From Comamonas sp. lk (GTDB taxonomy: Bacteria; Pseudomonadota; Gammaproteobacteria; Burkholderiales; Burkholderiaceae_C), in assembly GCF_900564145.1 (NCBI RefSeq), contig NZ_UOOB01000001.1:1676754-1740753 (forward strand): DNA of 64,000 nt, given 5' to 3'. Within the stretch, counting starts at the first letter, position 1; each line of letters opens with the position of its first letter. The notes under the pieces were generated by a model. The model was not told the DNA's origin, did not search any database, and saw only the letters and a list, made by a program, of their open reading frames with translations. Made by a program: the position numbers and the translations under genes. Shown one piece after another: positions 8,410 to 17,381 of this stretch.

Positions 8410-9837
8410 ATGACGCAATCTGCGCATTCTTTTTCCATCCAGCAAGTGCTGGAGGTCCAGCAACGTGCTTTTGTTGAAGAGGGGGCGGTGAGCGCCGAGG
8501 TGCGTGCCGCCCGTCTGCAGCAGGTGATCGATCTGCTGGTGGAATGCCAGGATGAGTTGTGTGCCGCCATGGGTGAAGACTTTGGCGGGCGTCCTGCCGT
8601 GTTTTCCCTGGCCAACGATGTGCTGGGCTCGCTGTCCTCGCTCAAGCATGCGCGTGACAGTTTCCGCCAGTGGATGCCTGATTCGAGCCGCCCCAGCGTC
8701 AAGCCTTTCGATACTTTTGGTGCCAGCGCCTGGGTCAAGTACCAGCCCAAGGGCGTGGTCGGCATCATTGGCACCTGGAATGCGCCGCTGTTCACGCTGC
8801 TGTCCCCTCTGGCCAGCGCTTTTGCTGCCGGCAACCGTGCCGTGCTCAAGCCTTCGGAGATTGCACCACGCACGGCGCAAGTGCTGGCAGAGGCCATCGC
8901 CAAGCGCTTTGATCCCCAGGTGCTGTCCGTGGTGGTGGGCGGCCCCGAGGTTTCCGCCGCATTCTCCGAACAGGCCTGGGACCACCTGGTCTTTACCGGT
9001 TCCATCAATGTGGGCCGCGCCGTGATGGCCGCTGCCGCTAAAAATCTGGTGCCCGTGACGCTGGAGCTGGGCGGCAAGTCGCCGGTGCTGGTGGGCAACT
9101 CGGCCGATGTGGTCAATGCCGCCGAGCGCATTGCCGTGGGCAAGTCGCTCAACTCCGGCCAGCTGTGCGTCTCGCCCGATGTGGTCTGGGTGCAGGAGTC
9201 GCGTCTGGAAGAGCTGCTGCAAGGCATAGCGACCCTGTACGCACAGCTTTACCCGGCCATCACCGGCAACCAGGATCTGACGCCCGTAGTCAACGAACGC
9301 CACCACGCCCGCGTCAGCGGCTATGTGCAGGATGCCAGGTCGCGTGGTGTGCGTGTGGTGGATGTGGGCGCGGTCTCGGCCGAAGGTGTTGACCGCCGCC
9401 TGCCGCTGAGTCTGGTGATCAACCCGCCCGCAGACAGCGAAATCGCCCAACATGAAATCTTCGGCCCGGCCCTGATTCTGCGCACTTTTGCCGACATCCG
9501 TGATGCCGTGGCGCAGATCAATGCGGGCGACCATCCGCTGGCGCTGTACTACTTTGGTACGGACGAAGCGGAAATGAACTGGGTGCTGGATCACACCTTG
9601 TCCGGCGGCGTCTCCATCAACGATGTGGTCATGCACCCGGCGCTGGAAGATGCGCCATTTGGCGGCGTGGGCACTTCAGGCATGGGCCACTACCACGGCC
9701 ATGAAGGTTTTCTGGAGTTCAGCCATGCCCGCTCCATCTACCGCGCCGGCAACCATGATCCGCGCCGCGAGTGGGGCATGCTGCCGCCTTATAACGAGCA
9801 GTTCCTGCAGATGCTCAAGGCGGCCGTGACGCCTTGA
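8410..9837 (+). CDS. Aldehyde dehydrogenase, coniferyl-aldehyde type; possible bile-acid side-chain aldehyde dehydrogenase
   Basis: 475 aa class 3-like NAD(P)-dependent aldehyde dehydrogenase. Glu219 (LELGGKSP) and Cys253 (NSGQLCVSPD) are the catalytic pair; GTWNAPL and VLKPSE are cofactor-binding motifs. The ATG at 8410 follows AAGGGGACAACC. The family oxidises bulky aldehydes to acids. In proteobacterial cholate degradation a steroid C22 aldehyde, produced by the first aldolase, must be oxidised to the acid before the second CoA activation (the Sad-type reaction). This gene is a good local candidate because both aldolase types occur in the same window, but that assignment is inference. Confidence 0.8.
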   Translation: MTQSAHSFSIQQVLEVQQRAFVEEGAVSAEVRAARLQQVIDLLVECQDELCAAMGEDFGGRPAVFSLANDVLGSLSSLKHARDSFRQWMPDSSRPSVKPFDTFGASAWVKYQPKGVVGIIGTWNAPLFTLLSPLASAFAAGNRAVLKPSEIAPRTAQVLAEAIAKRFDPQVLSVVVGGPEVSAAFSEQAWDHLVFTGSINVGRAVMAAAAKNLVPVTLELGGKSPVLVGNSADVVNAAERIAVGKSLNSGQLCVSPDVVWVQESRLEELLQGIATLYAQLYPAITGNQDLTPVVNERHHARVSGYVQDARSRGVRVVDVGAVSAEGVDRRLPLSLVINPPADSEIAQHEIFGPALILRTFADIRDAVAQINAGDHPLALYYFGTDEAEMNWVLDHTLSGGVSINDVVMHPALEDAPFGGVGTSGMGHYHGHEGFLEFSHARSIYRAGNHDPRREWGMLPPYNEQFLQMLKAAVTP

Positions 9838-9854
9838 AGCCAATTCAGTCGAGG

Positions 9855-9904
9855 CCCATGGTCCATCTGGCCGATGCTTTTTGCACGCTGTTAGAGACCA
9901 TGGG
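9855..9904. repeat. Inverted repeat upstream of the 7alpha-HSDH-like gene
   Basis: CCCATGGTC at 9855-9863 and its exact reverse complement GACCATGGG at 9896-9904, 32 bp apart; the right arm is itself embedded in a near-palindrome (AGACC-ATG-GGTCT). It fills the 96-bp space before the SDR gene and could be a regulator site or a leader hairpin. Confidence 0.45.
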
Positions 9905-9933
9905 TCTGCTTGCAACCATTTGAAGGAAGTTGA

Positions 9934-10704
9934 ATGCAGGAAGTTTTTCGCCAGTTCTCGCTGGAAGGACAGGTCGCCATCGTCACCGGTGCCGGCAAAG
10001 GCATTGGCCGTGCATGTGCGGTGATGCTGGCCAAGGCCGGTGCCGATGTGGCCTTGTTTGCGCGCACCGAAGCCGATCTGAAAGCCGTGCAAGCCGAGAT
10101 CCAGGCCCTGGGTCGTCGTGCCATCATCGTGCCCGGTGACGTGAACCAGGAGCAGGATCTGGAGCAGCTGATTCAGCGCACCGTCGCCGAGCTGGGCAAG
10201 CTCACCGTGCTGGTCAACAACGTGGGTGGCGGCGGCCCCAACGATCCGCGCAAGGTCAGCGGCAAGGCCGTGGGCGACATGCTGGCTTTCAACGTGGTGC
10301 CCGCCTATACCTTGATCCAGAAGGCGGCCGTGGCGATGGAAGCGGCAGGCGGCGGCACCGTGGTCAATATCTCGTCCACCGCTGCGCGCTATTCGCAAAA
10401 ATACTTCAGCGCCTATGCTGCAGCCAAGGCGGCGCTCAACCAGATGACGCGCTGCCTGGCACAGGATTACGGCCCCAAGGTGCGTATCAACGCCATTGAG
10501 CCCGGCACCATCATGACCGACGCGCTGGCGCCTTTTCTCACGCCAGAGCGCAAGGCCCGCATGGATGCCACCACGCCCATGGCGCGCCTGGGTCAGCCCG
10601 AAGACATCGCTGCCGCAGCACTGTTTCTGGCCAGCCCCGCATCAAGCTGGGTGACCGGCAAGGTGCTGGGAGTGGACGGCGGCGTAGAAGCGCCCAATTT
10701 CTGA
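9934..10704 (+). CDS. 7alpha-hydroxysteroid dehydrogenase-like SDR
   Basis: 256 aa SDR. TGAGKGIG (18-25) binds the nucleotide; NNVGGGGP follows strand 4; Ser148, Tyr161 and Lys165 form the catalytic set with the same 13-residue Ser-Tyr spacing as E. coli 7alpha-HSDH (Ser146/Tyr159/Lys163). The resemblance to HdhA continues through EPGTIMTDAL, TPM-x-RLGQPEDIA, ALFLASPASSWVTGK and the C-terminal end. Expected reaction: NAD-dependent oxidation of the 7alpha-hydroxyl of bile acids. It is preceded by GAAGGAAG and an inverted repeat rather than the regulon operator, and is followed by a strong terminator. Another hydroxyl position or a beta-oxidation role cannot be excluded. Confidence 0.72.
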   Translation: MQEVFRQFSLEGQVAIVTGAGKGIGRACAVMLAKAGADVALFARTEADLKAVQAEIQALGRRAIIVPGDVNQEQDLEQLIQRTVAELGKLTVLVNNVGGGGPNDPRKVSGKAVGDMLAFNVVPAYTLIQKAAVAMEAAGGGTVVNISSTAARYSQKYFSAYAAAKAALNQMTRCLAQDYGPKVRINAIEPGTIMTDALAPFLTPERKARMDATTPMARLGQPEDIAAAALFLASPASSWVTGKVLGVDGGVEAPNF

Positions 10705-10726
10705 GCGCGTTCCAGAGACCATGAAC

Positions 10727-10753
10727 AAGGGACCCGATGCGGGTCCCTTTTTT
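10727..10753 (+). terminator. Rho-independent terminator
   Basis: AAGGGACCC-GATGC-GGGTCCCTT followed by six T, 23 bp after the 7alpha-HSDH-like gene. Confidence 0.9.
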
Positions 10754-10834
10754 ATGCCGACAGTGGTTCAAGGTGAAATTTCAAGCCAAAACCGCATGTA
10801 GCCTATATAGCTATTGCAGTTTTAGCTATCAAAA

Positions 10835-12961
10835 TCAAACTGTACGGCCCGCGTGATGGCCGGAGTGCATGGCGCCTTCGATATAGCCCAGATCGGCGCA
10901 GTCGCCCAGGCGGCGCACGGCAATCGGCGTCATGCTCTGGATCTGCTCGCTGACGCTGGCGTCGGGCTCGGCCCCAATGGCCAGCACCACGGAATCGGCG
11001 GCCGTGCACTGCTCCTGGCCCTCCTTGTCGGTCCAGACCACCTGTTTGCGCTCGATCCGCGTCACCTGGGCCTGCATCTGCAGCTTGCCGTGGGCCTTGA
11101 CGGCGTCATACACGCGCCAGCGGCGCACGATGGGTAGCTCGCTGCCGGGGTGGGTGCCGGGGTCTAGCACCGTCACTTCGCGGCCGCGCTCGAGCAGGAA
11201 TTCGGCCAGCTCCAGTCCCACCAGGCCTGCGCCCACGATGACTACCTTCTTGCCCAGGGGCATCCACAGCTTGGACAGGCCTTGAATCGCCGCCGTGCTG
11301 TCGGTCACGCCCAGCATGCCGCCGGCCTTGAACATGGCGCGCTCGGTCAGGCTCAGCTTGGCCTTGGCCACTTCGTCGGCGCGGTCGCCGGTCATCAGAC
11401 GGCGCAGCTCGTCGCCGCTCCACACATGGTTCTGGTCGGCGCCGGCAATGGCGGGTGCGGCGCGCCTGGCGCCCGTGCCCACCAAAATCTCATCGGGCTT
11501 CAAGGCATCGATAAGCGGGGCATCGGCCGTGGTGTTCAGGCGCACCTCGATCTGCGGGTGCTTCATCTGCTTGACCAGATAGTCCAGCAGATGCCCGTTT
11601 TCGGGGTAGGCCAGGGCGGCGAAGAACAGGGTGCCGCCCAGGCGGTCGCTGCGTTCCACCAGCGTGACGCGGTGGCCGCGCAAGGCAGCAACACGGGCCG
11701 CTTCCATGCCGGAAGGGCCGCCGCCCACGACCAGAATGTGTTTGGGCTTTTCTGCAAACGTGATCGGCGCTTCGAACTCGTGGCCGGTCTGCGCATTGAC
11801 CGCGCATTTGATGCCGCGGTTGATGAAGATCTCGCTGACGCAGGCATAGCAGTAAATGCAGGGGCGCACGTCCTGGGCCGCATTGGCCTGCAGCTTGTGG
11901 GCAAGATCGGGCTCGGCCAGCAGCTTGCGGCCCATGGCCACAAAGTCGATTTCCTGCTTTGCCACGGCTTCGGCGGCGGCATCGAGTTCCCAGCGGCCGG
12001 CCGAGATGATGGGGATCTTCACGGCTTTTTTGAACTGGCCGGCAAACTGGCGGTAGGCATTGGGCTTTTGCGGAATCGGGGCGTCGGTAAACGCCGTACC
12101 TGTAGGCATGCGCGCATAGGCCGAGACGCTGATGGCATCCATGCCTAACTCCTCGCAGAGCTTGGCGGTCTGCAGCGCTTCCTCCATGGTGATGCCGCCT
12201 GGCGTGTGCATTTCCTCGGAGTCTATGCGCACCCAGACCGGGTAGTCGGGGCCTACGCGCTTGCGCACCTCGGTCAGCACTTCGCGCAGCAGGCGGCTGC
12301 GGTTCTCGTAGCTGCCGCCGTATTCGTCGCTGCGGCTGTTGAAGAAGGGCGAGAGGAAGTTGGCAATCATGTAGTTGTGTGCGCAATGCACTTCAACCGC
12401 ATCGAAATTGGCCTGCTTGGCGCGCAGGGCGGCGGCGGCAAACCATTCGACCATTTGCGCGATATCGGCCTTGTCCATCACGCGGTAGCGATCCGGGTAG
12501 GGGCCTACGCCGACAAAGGTGGAAAACTCCTTGGGTGTGATGGTGCGCATGGCCTCGGGCACCGGGCCCTGAGGGGGAATGGACGAAACCCACATCTCGC
12601 GGCCGCAGGCTCTGTCGTGGGCCGCCACTTTGCCGCTGTGGTTGATCTGCACGGCCACCTTGCCGCCGTGGGCATGGACGCGGCGCGTGACTTCGGCCAG
12701 ACCGGGGATGAAATAGTCTTCGGAAATGCCCAGCTGATGCGGTTCGCTGGTGCCCGAGGGCCAGGAGATGGCGGTCGTTCCCATGATGATGAGGCCGGTG
12801 CCGCCCTTGGCGCGGGCTTCGTAATAGGCATGGGTTCTTTCGCCGCAGATGCCGTCGTCGCTGCCGAAGTTCTCGCCCATGGGGGCCATGGCGATGCGGT
12901 TTTTCAGCTCCATGGAGCCGATGCGGCCCGCTTGCAGCAGTGAGGCGTGGGGATTGTTCAT
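10835..12961 (-). CDS. Old-yellow-enzyme/2,4-dienoyl-CoA reductase-like flavoprotein (BaiCD/BaiH-like)
   Basis: 708 aa with the three-part layout of 2,4-dienoyl-CoA reductase and the bile-acid enzymes BaiCD/BaiH: an N-terminal FMN TIM barrel (LKNRIAMAPMGENFG; QINHSGK; EVHCAHNYMIANFLSPFFNSRSDEYGG, here in parts), a [4Fe-4S] segment C-x2-C-x2-C-x11-C (CIYCYAC...KC) and C-terminal FAD/NAD domains (VVGGGPSGMEAARVA; VVIVGAGLVGLELAEFL). It probably reduces an activated C=C bond, for example in a 3-oxo-steroid or unsaturated side chain. The iron-sulfur motif has one residue less between Cys2 and Cys3 than its neighbour. It follows the second paralogue by 14 bp on the same strand, so both form one operon. 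Confidence 0.78.
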   Translation of the reverse strand: MNNPHASLLQAGRIGSMELKNRIAMAPMGENFGSDDGICGERTHAYYEARAKGGTGLIIMGTTAISWPSGTSEPHQLGISEDYFIPGLAEVTRRVHAHGGKVAVQINHSGKVAAHDRACGREMWVSSIPPQGPVPEAMRTITPKEFSTFVGVGPYPDRYRVMDKADIAQMVEWFAAAALRAKQANFDAVEVHCAHNYMIANFLSPFFNSRSDEYGGSYENRSRLLREVLTEVRKRVGPDYPVWVRIDSEEMHTPGGITMEEALQTAKLCEELGMDAISVSAYARMPTGTAFTDAPIPQKPNAYRQFAGQFKKAVKIPIISAGRWELDAAAEAVAKQEIDFVAMGRKLLAEPDLAHKLQANAAQDVRPCIYCYACVSEIFINRGIKCAVNAQTGHEFEAPITFAEKPKHILVVGGGPSGMEAARVAALRGHRVTLVERSDRLGGTLFFAALAYPENGHLLDYLVKQMKHPQIEVRLNTTADAPLIDALKPDEILVGTGARRAAPAIAGADQNHVWSGDELRRLMTGDRADEVAKAKLSLTERAMFKAGGMLGVTDSTAAIQGLSKLWMPLGKKVVIVGAGLVGLELAEFLLERGREVTVLDPGTHPGSELPIVRRWRVYDAVKAHGKLQMQAQVTRIERKQVVWTDKEGQEQCTAADSVVLAIGAEPDASVSEQIQSMTPIAVRRLGDCADLGYIEGAMHSGHHAGRTV

Positions 12962-12975
12962 TTTTTGTCTGTCTC

Positions 12976-14997
12976 CTAAAGTTTTCGGCCGAGTTCGGCC
13001 CCTTCTCTGATGGCGCGGGCTGCGTCAATTTTGTGAGCGTCGCGCGCACCGCCAATCACGGTGTGCGCAATGTTGTGGGCTTGCAGCTTGGCCGACCATG
13101 GGTCATGGGCCTCCTGGCCGGCGCAGACCACGATATGGTCCACCGAAAGCGCGCGCCGTTCGCCGCGAATGCTCAGGTGCAGACCGTTGTCGTCGATCTG
13201 TATGTAGTGCACATCGTTGAACATGCGGGCGGCCTTGGCTTTCAGCCGGCTGCGGCGTATCCAGCCGGTGGTGGTGGGCAACTGGCTGCCGGGCAGGGAC
13301 TTGCTGCGCTGCAGCAGCCAGATTTCGCGTGGCGAGCCGGCTTTTTCCGTTTTCTTGACGCCGCCGCGGTGCTGGCGCTGGGGGTCCACCCCCCATTCCT
13401 GCTGATAGGCCTGCACGCTGCCCTCGTCCGCTGTGCTTTGGTGGCTCAGCAGCTCGGCCACATCAAAGCCCAGCGGGCCGGCACCCACCACGGCCACGCG
13501 TGCGCCTATCTGGCCGGGCGAGCGTATGGCCTCCACATAGTCGATGACCTTGGCATGGTTCTCGCCGGCAATGCCGCTGCGCCTTGGCACCACGCCGGTG
13601 GCGACCACCACATGGTCAAAGCCTTGCAGCTCCTCCATCGAAGGCCGTGTAGCCAGTTTGACGGCAATGCCCAGCCGCGTGATTTCATGCTGGAAGTAGC
13701 GCAGCGTCTCGCCCATTTCCTCTTTTCCGGGGATGGTCTTGGCCAGATTCAGCTGTCCGCCCATGCGGGCGCGGTTCTCGAACATGGTCACCGTGTGGCC
13801 GCGCTCGGCCGCTTCGCGTGCGCAGGCCAGGCCGGCAGGCCCGGTGCCCAGCACGGCAATGGCCAGCGGCTTGGCCGTCTTGTCCTGCGGCCATTCCCAT
13901 TCATGACAGGCGCGGGGGTTGACGAGACAGCTGACCTGCTGGCGGGTGAAGATGCGATCCAGGCAGGACTGGTTGCAGGCAATGCAGGTGTTGATGGCCT
14001 GGTCATCGCCTGCTATGGCCTTGCTGACAAAGGCCGGGTCGGCCAGAAAAGGGCGGGCCATGGCCACCATGTCCGCATGTCCGGCGGCAATCAGTGCATC
14101 GGCTACCTGGGGCGTGTTGATGCGGTTGCTGGCCGCCACCGGCACGGATACGGCCTGCTTGAGCTGCTCGGCGGCCCAGCTGAAGGCGGCACGCGGCACG
14201 ACCATGGCTACGGTGGGCACACGGGCCTCGTGCCAGCCCACGCTGGTGTTGAACAGGTCCACACCGGCCGCTTCCAGCTGTCCGGCCAGCTGTAGCACCT
14301 CGTTCCAGTGGCCGCCGTCTTCCACCAGATCCATCAGCGACAGGCGAAAGCTCAGCACGAAGTTGTCGGGAATCGCCTGGCGTATGCCTTGCGCGATGCG
14401 CAGCGCAAAGCGGCTGCGGCCGTTGGCATCGCCGCCCCACTGGTCTTCGCGGAAGTTGGTGAAAGGCGCCAGAAACTGGTTGATCAGATAGCCTTCGCCG
14501 CCCATGATTTCCACGCCGTCATAGCCGGCCTCCCTGGCCAGCTGGGCGCAGTGTATGTAGTCGGCAATGATCTGTTCGATCTGTGCGTGGGAGAGCTCGC
14601 GCGAGCTGCGGTTGCTGAGCTTGGAGAGCACGCTGCTGGGCGAGACGCCGCCGCTGCCATGGTCGTAGCGGCCCACATGCAAAATTTGCAGCAGTATGTG
14701 GCCGCCTTCCCGGTGAACCGCTTCGGTGATCAGGCGGTGCTGGTCCACCTGCTCGGGCAGGTACAGTGTGGAGTGCTGGGCATGCTCGGGCATGCCCAGG
14801 GCATACGGGTTGGGGCCGAAGCCGCCGGTGACGATGAGATCCAGCCCCTGCCTGGCACGTTCGCCATAGAAAAGCGCCAGCTTCTCAAAGCCCTGGTCCT
14901 GGTCTTCCAGCCCGGTATGCATGGAGCCCATGATGATCCGGTTCTTCAATGTGAGATGCCCGACTTGCATGGGCTGGAAAAGGTGAGGGAATTTCAT
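12976..14997 (-). CDS. 2,4-dienoyl-CoA reductase (FadH-like)
   Basis: 673 aa. FMN barrel starting PMQVGHLTLKNRIIMGSMHTG, with a loop GGEGYLINQFLAPFTNFREDQWGG typical of FadH (given here as landmark words only). Iron-sulfur ligands CIACNQSC...SC fit C-x2-C-x3-C-x11-C as in E. coli FadH. The C-terminal half has two nucleotide-binding folds (VLGTGPAGLACA; VAVVGAGPLGFDVAELL). Family reaction: NADPH-dependent reduction of a 2,4-dienoyl-CoA. In steroid catabolism such enzymes remove double bonds left by dehydrogenation or dehydration of ring or side chain. It is the first gene of a minus-strand pair and is divergent from hsdA, with operator O4 between. Confidence 0.82.
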   Translation of the reverse strand: MKFPHLFQPMQVGHLTLKNRIIMGSMHTGLEDQDQGFEKLALFYGERARQGLDLIVTGGFGPNPYALGMPEHAQHSTLYLPEQVDQHRLITEAVHREGGHILLQILHVGRYDHGSGGVSPSSVLSKLSNRSSRELSHAQIEQIIADYIHCAQLAREAGYDGVEIMGGEGYLINQFLAPFTNFREDQWGGDANGRSRFALRIAQGIRQAIPDNFVLSFRLSLMDLVEDGGHWNEVLQLAGQLEAAGVDLFNTSVGWHEARVPTVAMVVPRAAFSWAAEQLKQAVSVPVAASNRINTPQVADALIAAGHADMVAMARPFLADPAFVSKAIAGDDQAINTCIACNQSCLDRIFTRQQVSCLVNPRACHEWEWPQDKTAKPLAIAVLGTGPAGLACAREAAERGHTVTMFENRARMGGQLNLAKTIPGKEEMGETLRYFQHEITRLGIAVKLATRPSMEELQGFDHVVVATGVVPRRSGIAGENHAKVIDYVEAIRSPGQIGARVAVVGAGPLGFDVAELLSHQSTADEGSVQAYQQEWGVDPQRQHRGGVKKTEKAGSPREIWLLQRSKSLPGSQLPTTTGWIRRSRLKAKAARMFNDVHYIQIDDNGLHLSIRGERRALSVDHIVVCAGQEAHDPWSAKLQAHNIAHTVIGGARDAHKIDAARAIREGAELGRKL

Positions 14998-15066
14998 GGC
15001 AAAGACGACTGAATACGAGCTGCTTCAGTTTAAGAATCTCCACACTAAATTCCCCTTGGGGCAAAT

Positions 15067-15088
15067 ACATCGTCCGTTTGAATGTGGT
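15067..15088 (-). promoter_or_regulatory. Steroid-regulon operator O4 (one strong half)
   Basis: Plus strand ACATCGTC-CGTTTG-AATGTGGT: one perfect half site, a weak partner, normal 6-bp spacer. It lies 70 bp from the FadH-like start and 66 bp from hsdA, so it could serve both. Confidence 0.55.
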
Positions 15089-15153
15089 GCTTGCATCTAG
15101 GCTCGGTTTTGATGTGTGCTGGCCTTATTCAATTCGACAAAACAGGAGGAGAC

Positions 15154-15927
15154 ATGTCGACAATCGTCATGAGTGGTTGCGCAACCGGTATCGGTGCGGC
15201 CACACGCAAATTGCTGGAAGCTGAAGGTCGCCGTGTGATCGGCATCGATATCCGCGATGCCGAAGTCATCGCCGATCTGTCCACGCCCGAGGGGCGCCAG
15301 CAGGCCATACGCCATGCGCTGGAGCTGACCGGCGGCGCACTCGATGGTCTGGTGCTATGCGCCGGCCTGGGCCCGCAAACCCAGCCGGTGGGCAAGGTGG
15401 TGTCCGTCAATTACTTTGGCGCGGTCGAGTTGCTCGACGCTTTTTTGCCGGCTCTGCAAAAAGGCAGCAAGCCGGCGGCGGTGGTGATTTCCTCGGTAGC
15501 CTCGGCCCATCTGCCCTGGGACAAGAACCCGCTGGCAGCGGCGCTGGAAGCCGGCGAGGAAGCCAAGGCCCAGGCCATTGTGGTGGGCGCTGGCGAAGCC
15601 GGCGGCAACCTGGCTTATGCCGGCACCAAGAATGCGCTCACCGTTGCAGTGCGCAAGCGCACCGATGTCTGGGGCAAGGCGGGCGTGCGCCTCAATACTG
15701 TGGCCCCTGGCGCAACCGATACGCCTTTGCTGCAAGCCGGCCTGCAGGACCCGCGCTATGGCGAATCCATTGCCAAGTTCATCCCGCCCATGGGTCGCCG
15801 CGCCGAGCCTGCGGAGATGGCTTCCGTGGTCGGCTTTCTGATGAGCGATGCGGCCAGCTATGTGCACGGTGCCCAGCTGTGCGTGGATGGTGGCATAGAT
15901 GCACTGATGCGTCCCACCCAGTTCTGA
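15154..15927 (+). CDS. hsdA: 3alpha-hydroxysteroid dehydrogenase/carbonyl reductase
   Basis: 257 aa SDR that I recognise as the C. testosteroni 3alpha-HSD/CR. SGCATGIG binds NAD(H); Ser114, Tyr155 and Lys159 occupy the published catalytic positions; the C-terminus IDALMRPTQF is characteristic. It interconverts 3alpha-hydroxy- and 3-keto-steroids and also reduces xenobiotic carbonyls, the entry step for androsterone and many bile acids; cytosolic. The ATG at 15154 follows AGGAGGAGAC. KSI follows after 9 bp. C. testosteroni hsdA is steroid-inducible; here the likely control site is O4 upstream. Confidence 0.95.
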   Translation: MSTIVMSGCATGIGAATRKLLEAEGRRVIGIDIRDAEVIADLSTPEGRQQAIRHALELTGGALDGLVLCAGLGPQTQPVGKVVSVNYFGAVELLDAFLPALQKGSKPAAVVISSVASAHLPWDKNPLAAALEAGEEAKAQAIVVGAGEAGGNLAYAGTKNALTVAVRKRTDVWGKAGVRLNTVAPGATDTPLLQAGLQDPRYGESIAKFIPPMGRRAEPAEMASVVGFLMSDAASYVHGAQLCVDGGIDALMRPTQF

Positions 15928-16311
<384 letters not shown>

Positions 16312-16317
16312 ATCAAA

Positions 16318-16364
16318 AAAAGCACTCCCGGCGCAGCAGGTGCTGCAGCGGGAGTGCTTTTTTA
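16318..16364. terminator. Bidirectional hairpin terminator
   Basis: AGCACTCCCG (16321-16330) pairs with CGGGAGTGCT (16349-16358); T run on the right and A run on the left. It closes hsdA-ksi and, from the other side, the convergent enoyl-CoA hydratase gene. Confidence 0.88.
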
Positions 16365-16473
16365 TGCTCCTTGTTTAAGAGCGTGAAGCGCTGATTGCAA
16401 AAAGATTTCGAGATTGAATGGCTTCAAAGCGCTTTCTGAATCGGCGCAAGCAGATGCATATTTGAGAGCGATC

Positions 16474-17271
16474 TCAGCGTCCCTCGAACACCGGTTTGCG
16501 CTTTTCGATAAAGGCGTTCATGCCTTCCTTCTGATCCTGGGTGGCAAACAGCAGCTGGTTGGCCTTGCGCTCCAGCATGAGGGCGGTGTCCAGCGAGGCA
16601 TCCATGCCTGCAATCACCACTTCCTTGATCTGCTCCACGGCCAGCGGCGGCATGGCGGCAATCAGCTGGGCCATTTTGAGGGCCTCGCTTTGCACCTGAT
16701 CGTCCTCACAGACTAGGCTGACCAGACCCATCGCATAAGCCTCGTCTGCGCTAACCGGTTTGCCGGTCAGCAGGATGCGCATGGCCTGGAACTTGCCGAC
16801 GGCCCGCACGAGGCGCTGGGTGCCGCCTATGCCCGGCATGATGCCGATGCGGATTTCAGGCTGGGCAAAGCTGGCGCCCTTGCCGGCAATGATGATGTCG
16901 CAGTGCATGGCCAGCTCCGCTCCGCCGCCGAACGCATAGCCGCAGACAGCGGCAATGATGGGCTTGGGACAATTCTCTATCGGTGCCCAGACGCGCTCGG
17001 TATGGCGCTTCATGATCTCTATGGGGCCGCAGTCATCCATGCTTTTGATATCGCCGCCCGCTGCAAAAACCTTGTCGCCGCCGGTGAGCACGATGCAGCG
17101 CACGCTGGCGTCCGTGCCCAGCTGTTGAAACGCTTGCGACAGCGCCGCCTGCAGCGAAAGACTGAGCGCATTGGTGGCCTGGGGGCGGTTCAGGCGCAGC
17201 ACCACCACACCCGCTTCCAGGCGCTGCACTTCCAGCTCCTGGACGGCCGGGCCAGTGTTCGAGATTGACAT
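16474..17271 (-). CDS. Enoyl-CoA hydratase/isomerase family protein
   Basis: 265 aa crotonase. FAAGGDIKSM forms the first half of the oxyanion hole, AVCGYAFGGGAELAMHCD the second with a family-typical Glu, and AQPEIRIGIMPGIGGTQRL carries the second acidic position. These fit a syn-hydrating enoyl-CoA hydratase. Substrate probably a steroid-derived enoyl-CoA; not identifiable from sequence. The start at 17271 (MSISNTGPAVQ) follows GAGGT. It is divergent from the large side-chain operon, with operator O5 in the shared 110-bp promoter region. Confidence 0.82.
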   Translation of the reverse strand: MSISNTGPAVQELEVQRLEAGVVVLRLNRPQATNALSLSLQAALSQAFQQLGTDASVRCIVLTGGDKVFAAGGDIKSMDDCGPIEIMKRHTERVWAPIENCPKPIIAAVCGYAFGGGAELAMHCDIIIAGKGASFAQPEIRIGIMPGIGGTQRLVRAVGKFQAMRILLTGKPVSADEAYAMGLVSLVCEDDQVQSEALKMAQLIAAMPPLAVEQIKEVVIAGMDASLDTALMLERKANQLLFATQDQKEGMNAFIEKRKPVFEGR

Positions 17272-17327
17272 AAGGCTTACCTCTAGACGTTGACTGGTAT
17301 GCATCGTCGTTTTCCCGAGGTCGCCAA

Positions 17328-17349
17328 ACATCGTCCTTTTGGACGTATC
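17328..17349 (-). promoter_or_regulatory. Steroid-regulon operator O5
   Basis: Plus strand ACATCGTC-CTTTTG-GACGTATC. One perfect half, the second half matches in its first four bases. A further isolated half site (GCATCGTC, 17301-17308) lies closer to the enoyl-CoA hydratase gene. Positioned between divergent units. Confidence 0.62.
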
Positions 17350-17381
17350 TGCTGCAGAGGCTGAAACCTAAATTGTCAGCC

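Noticed and set aside
10795..10834. AT-rich stretch with repeated TAGCTAT words; a similar AT-rich stretch occurs at 42330-42360
   Set aside because: Looks like the common extragenic sequence of Comamonadaceae; copies here are too diverged to define a repeat.
13463..13472. TCAAAGCCCA, which I recall as a 10-nt operator sequence reported for hsdA regulation
   Set aside because: It lies inside the FadH-like coding region, another copy occurs inside the amidohydrolase gene at 1044-1053, and I cannot confirm the published positions; too weak to annotate.
17301..17308. Extra operator half site GCATCGTC
   Set aside because: No second half at the 6-bp spacing; mentioned with O5 but not counted as a site.
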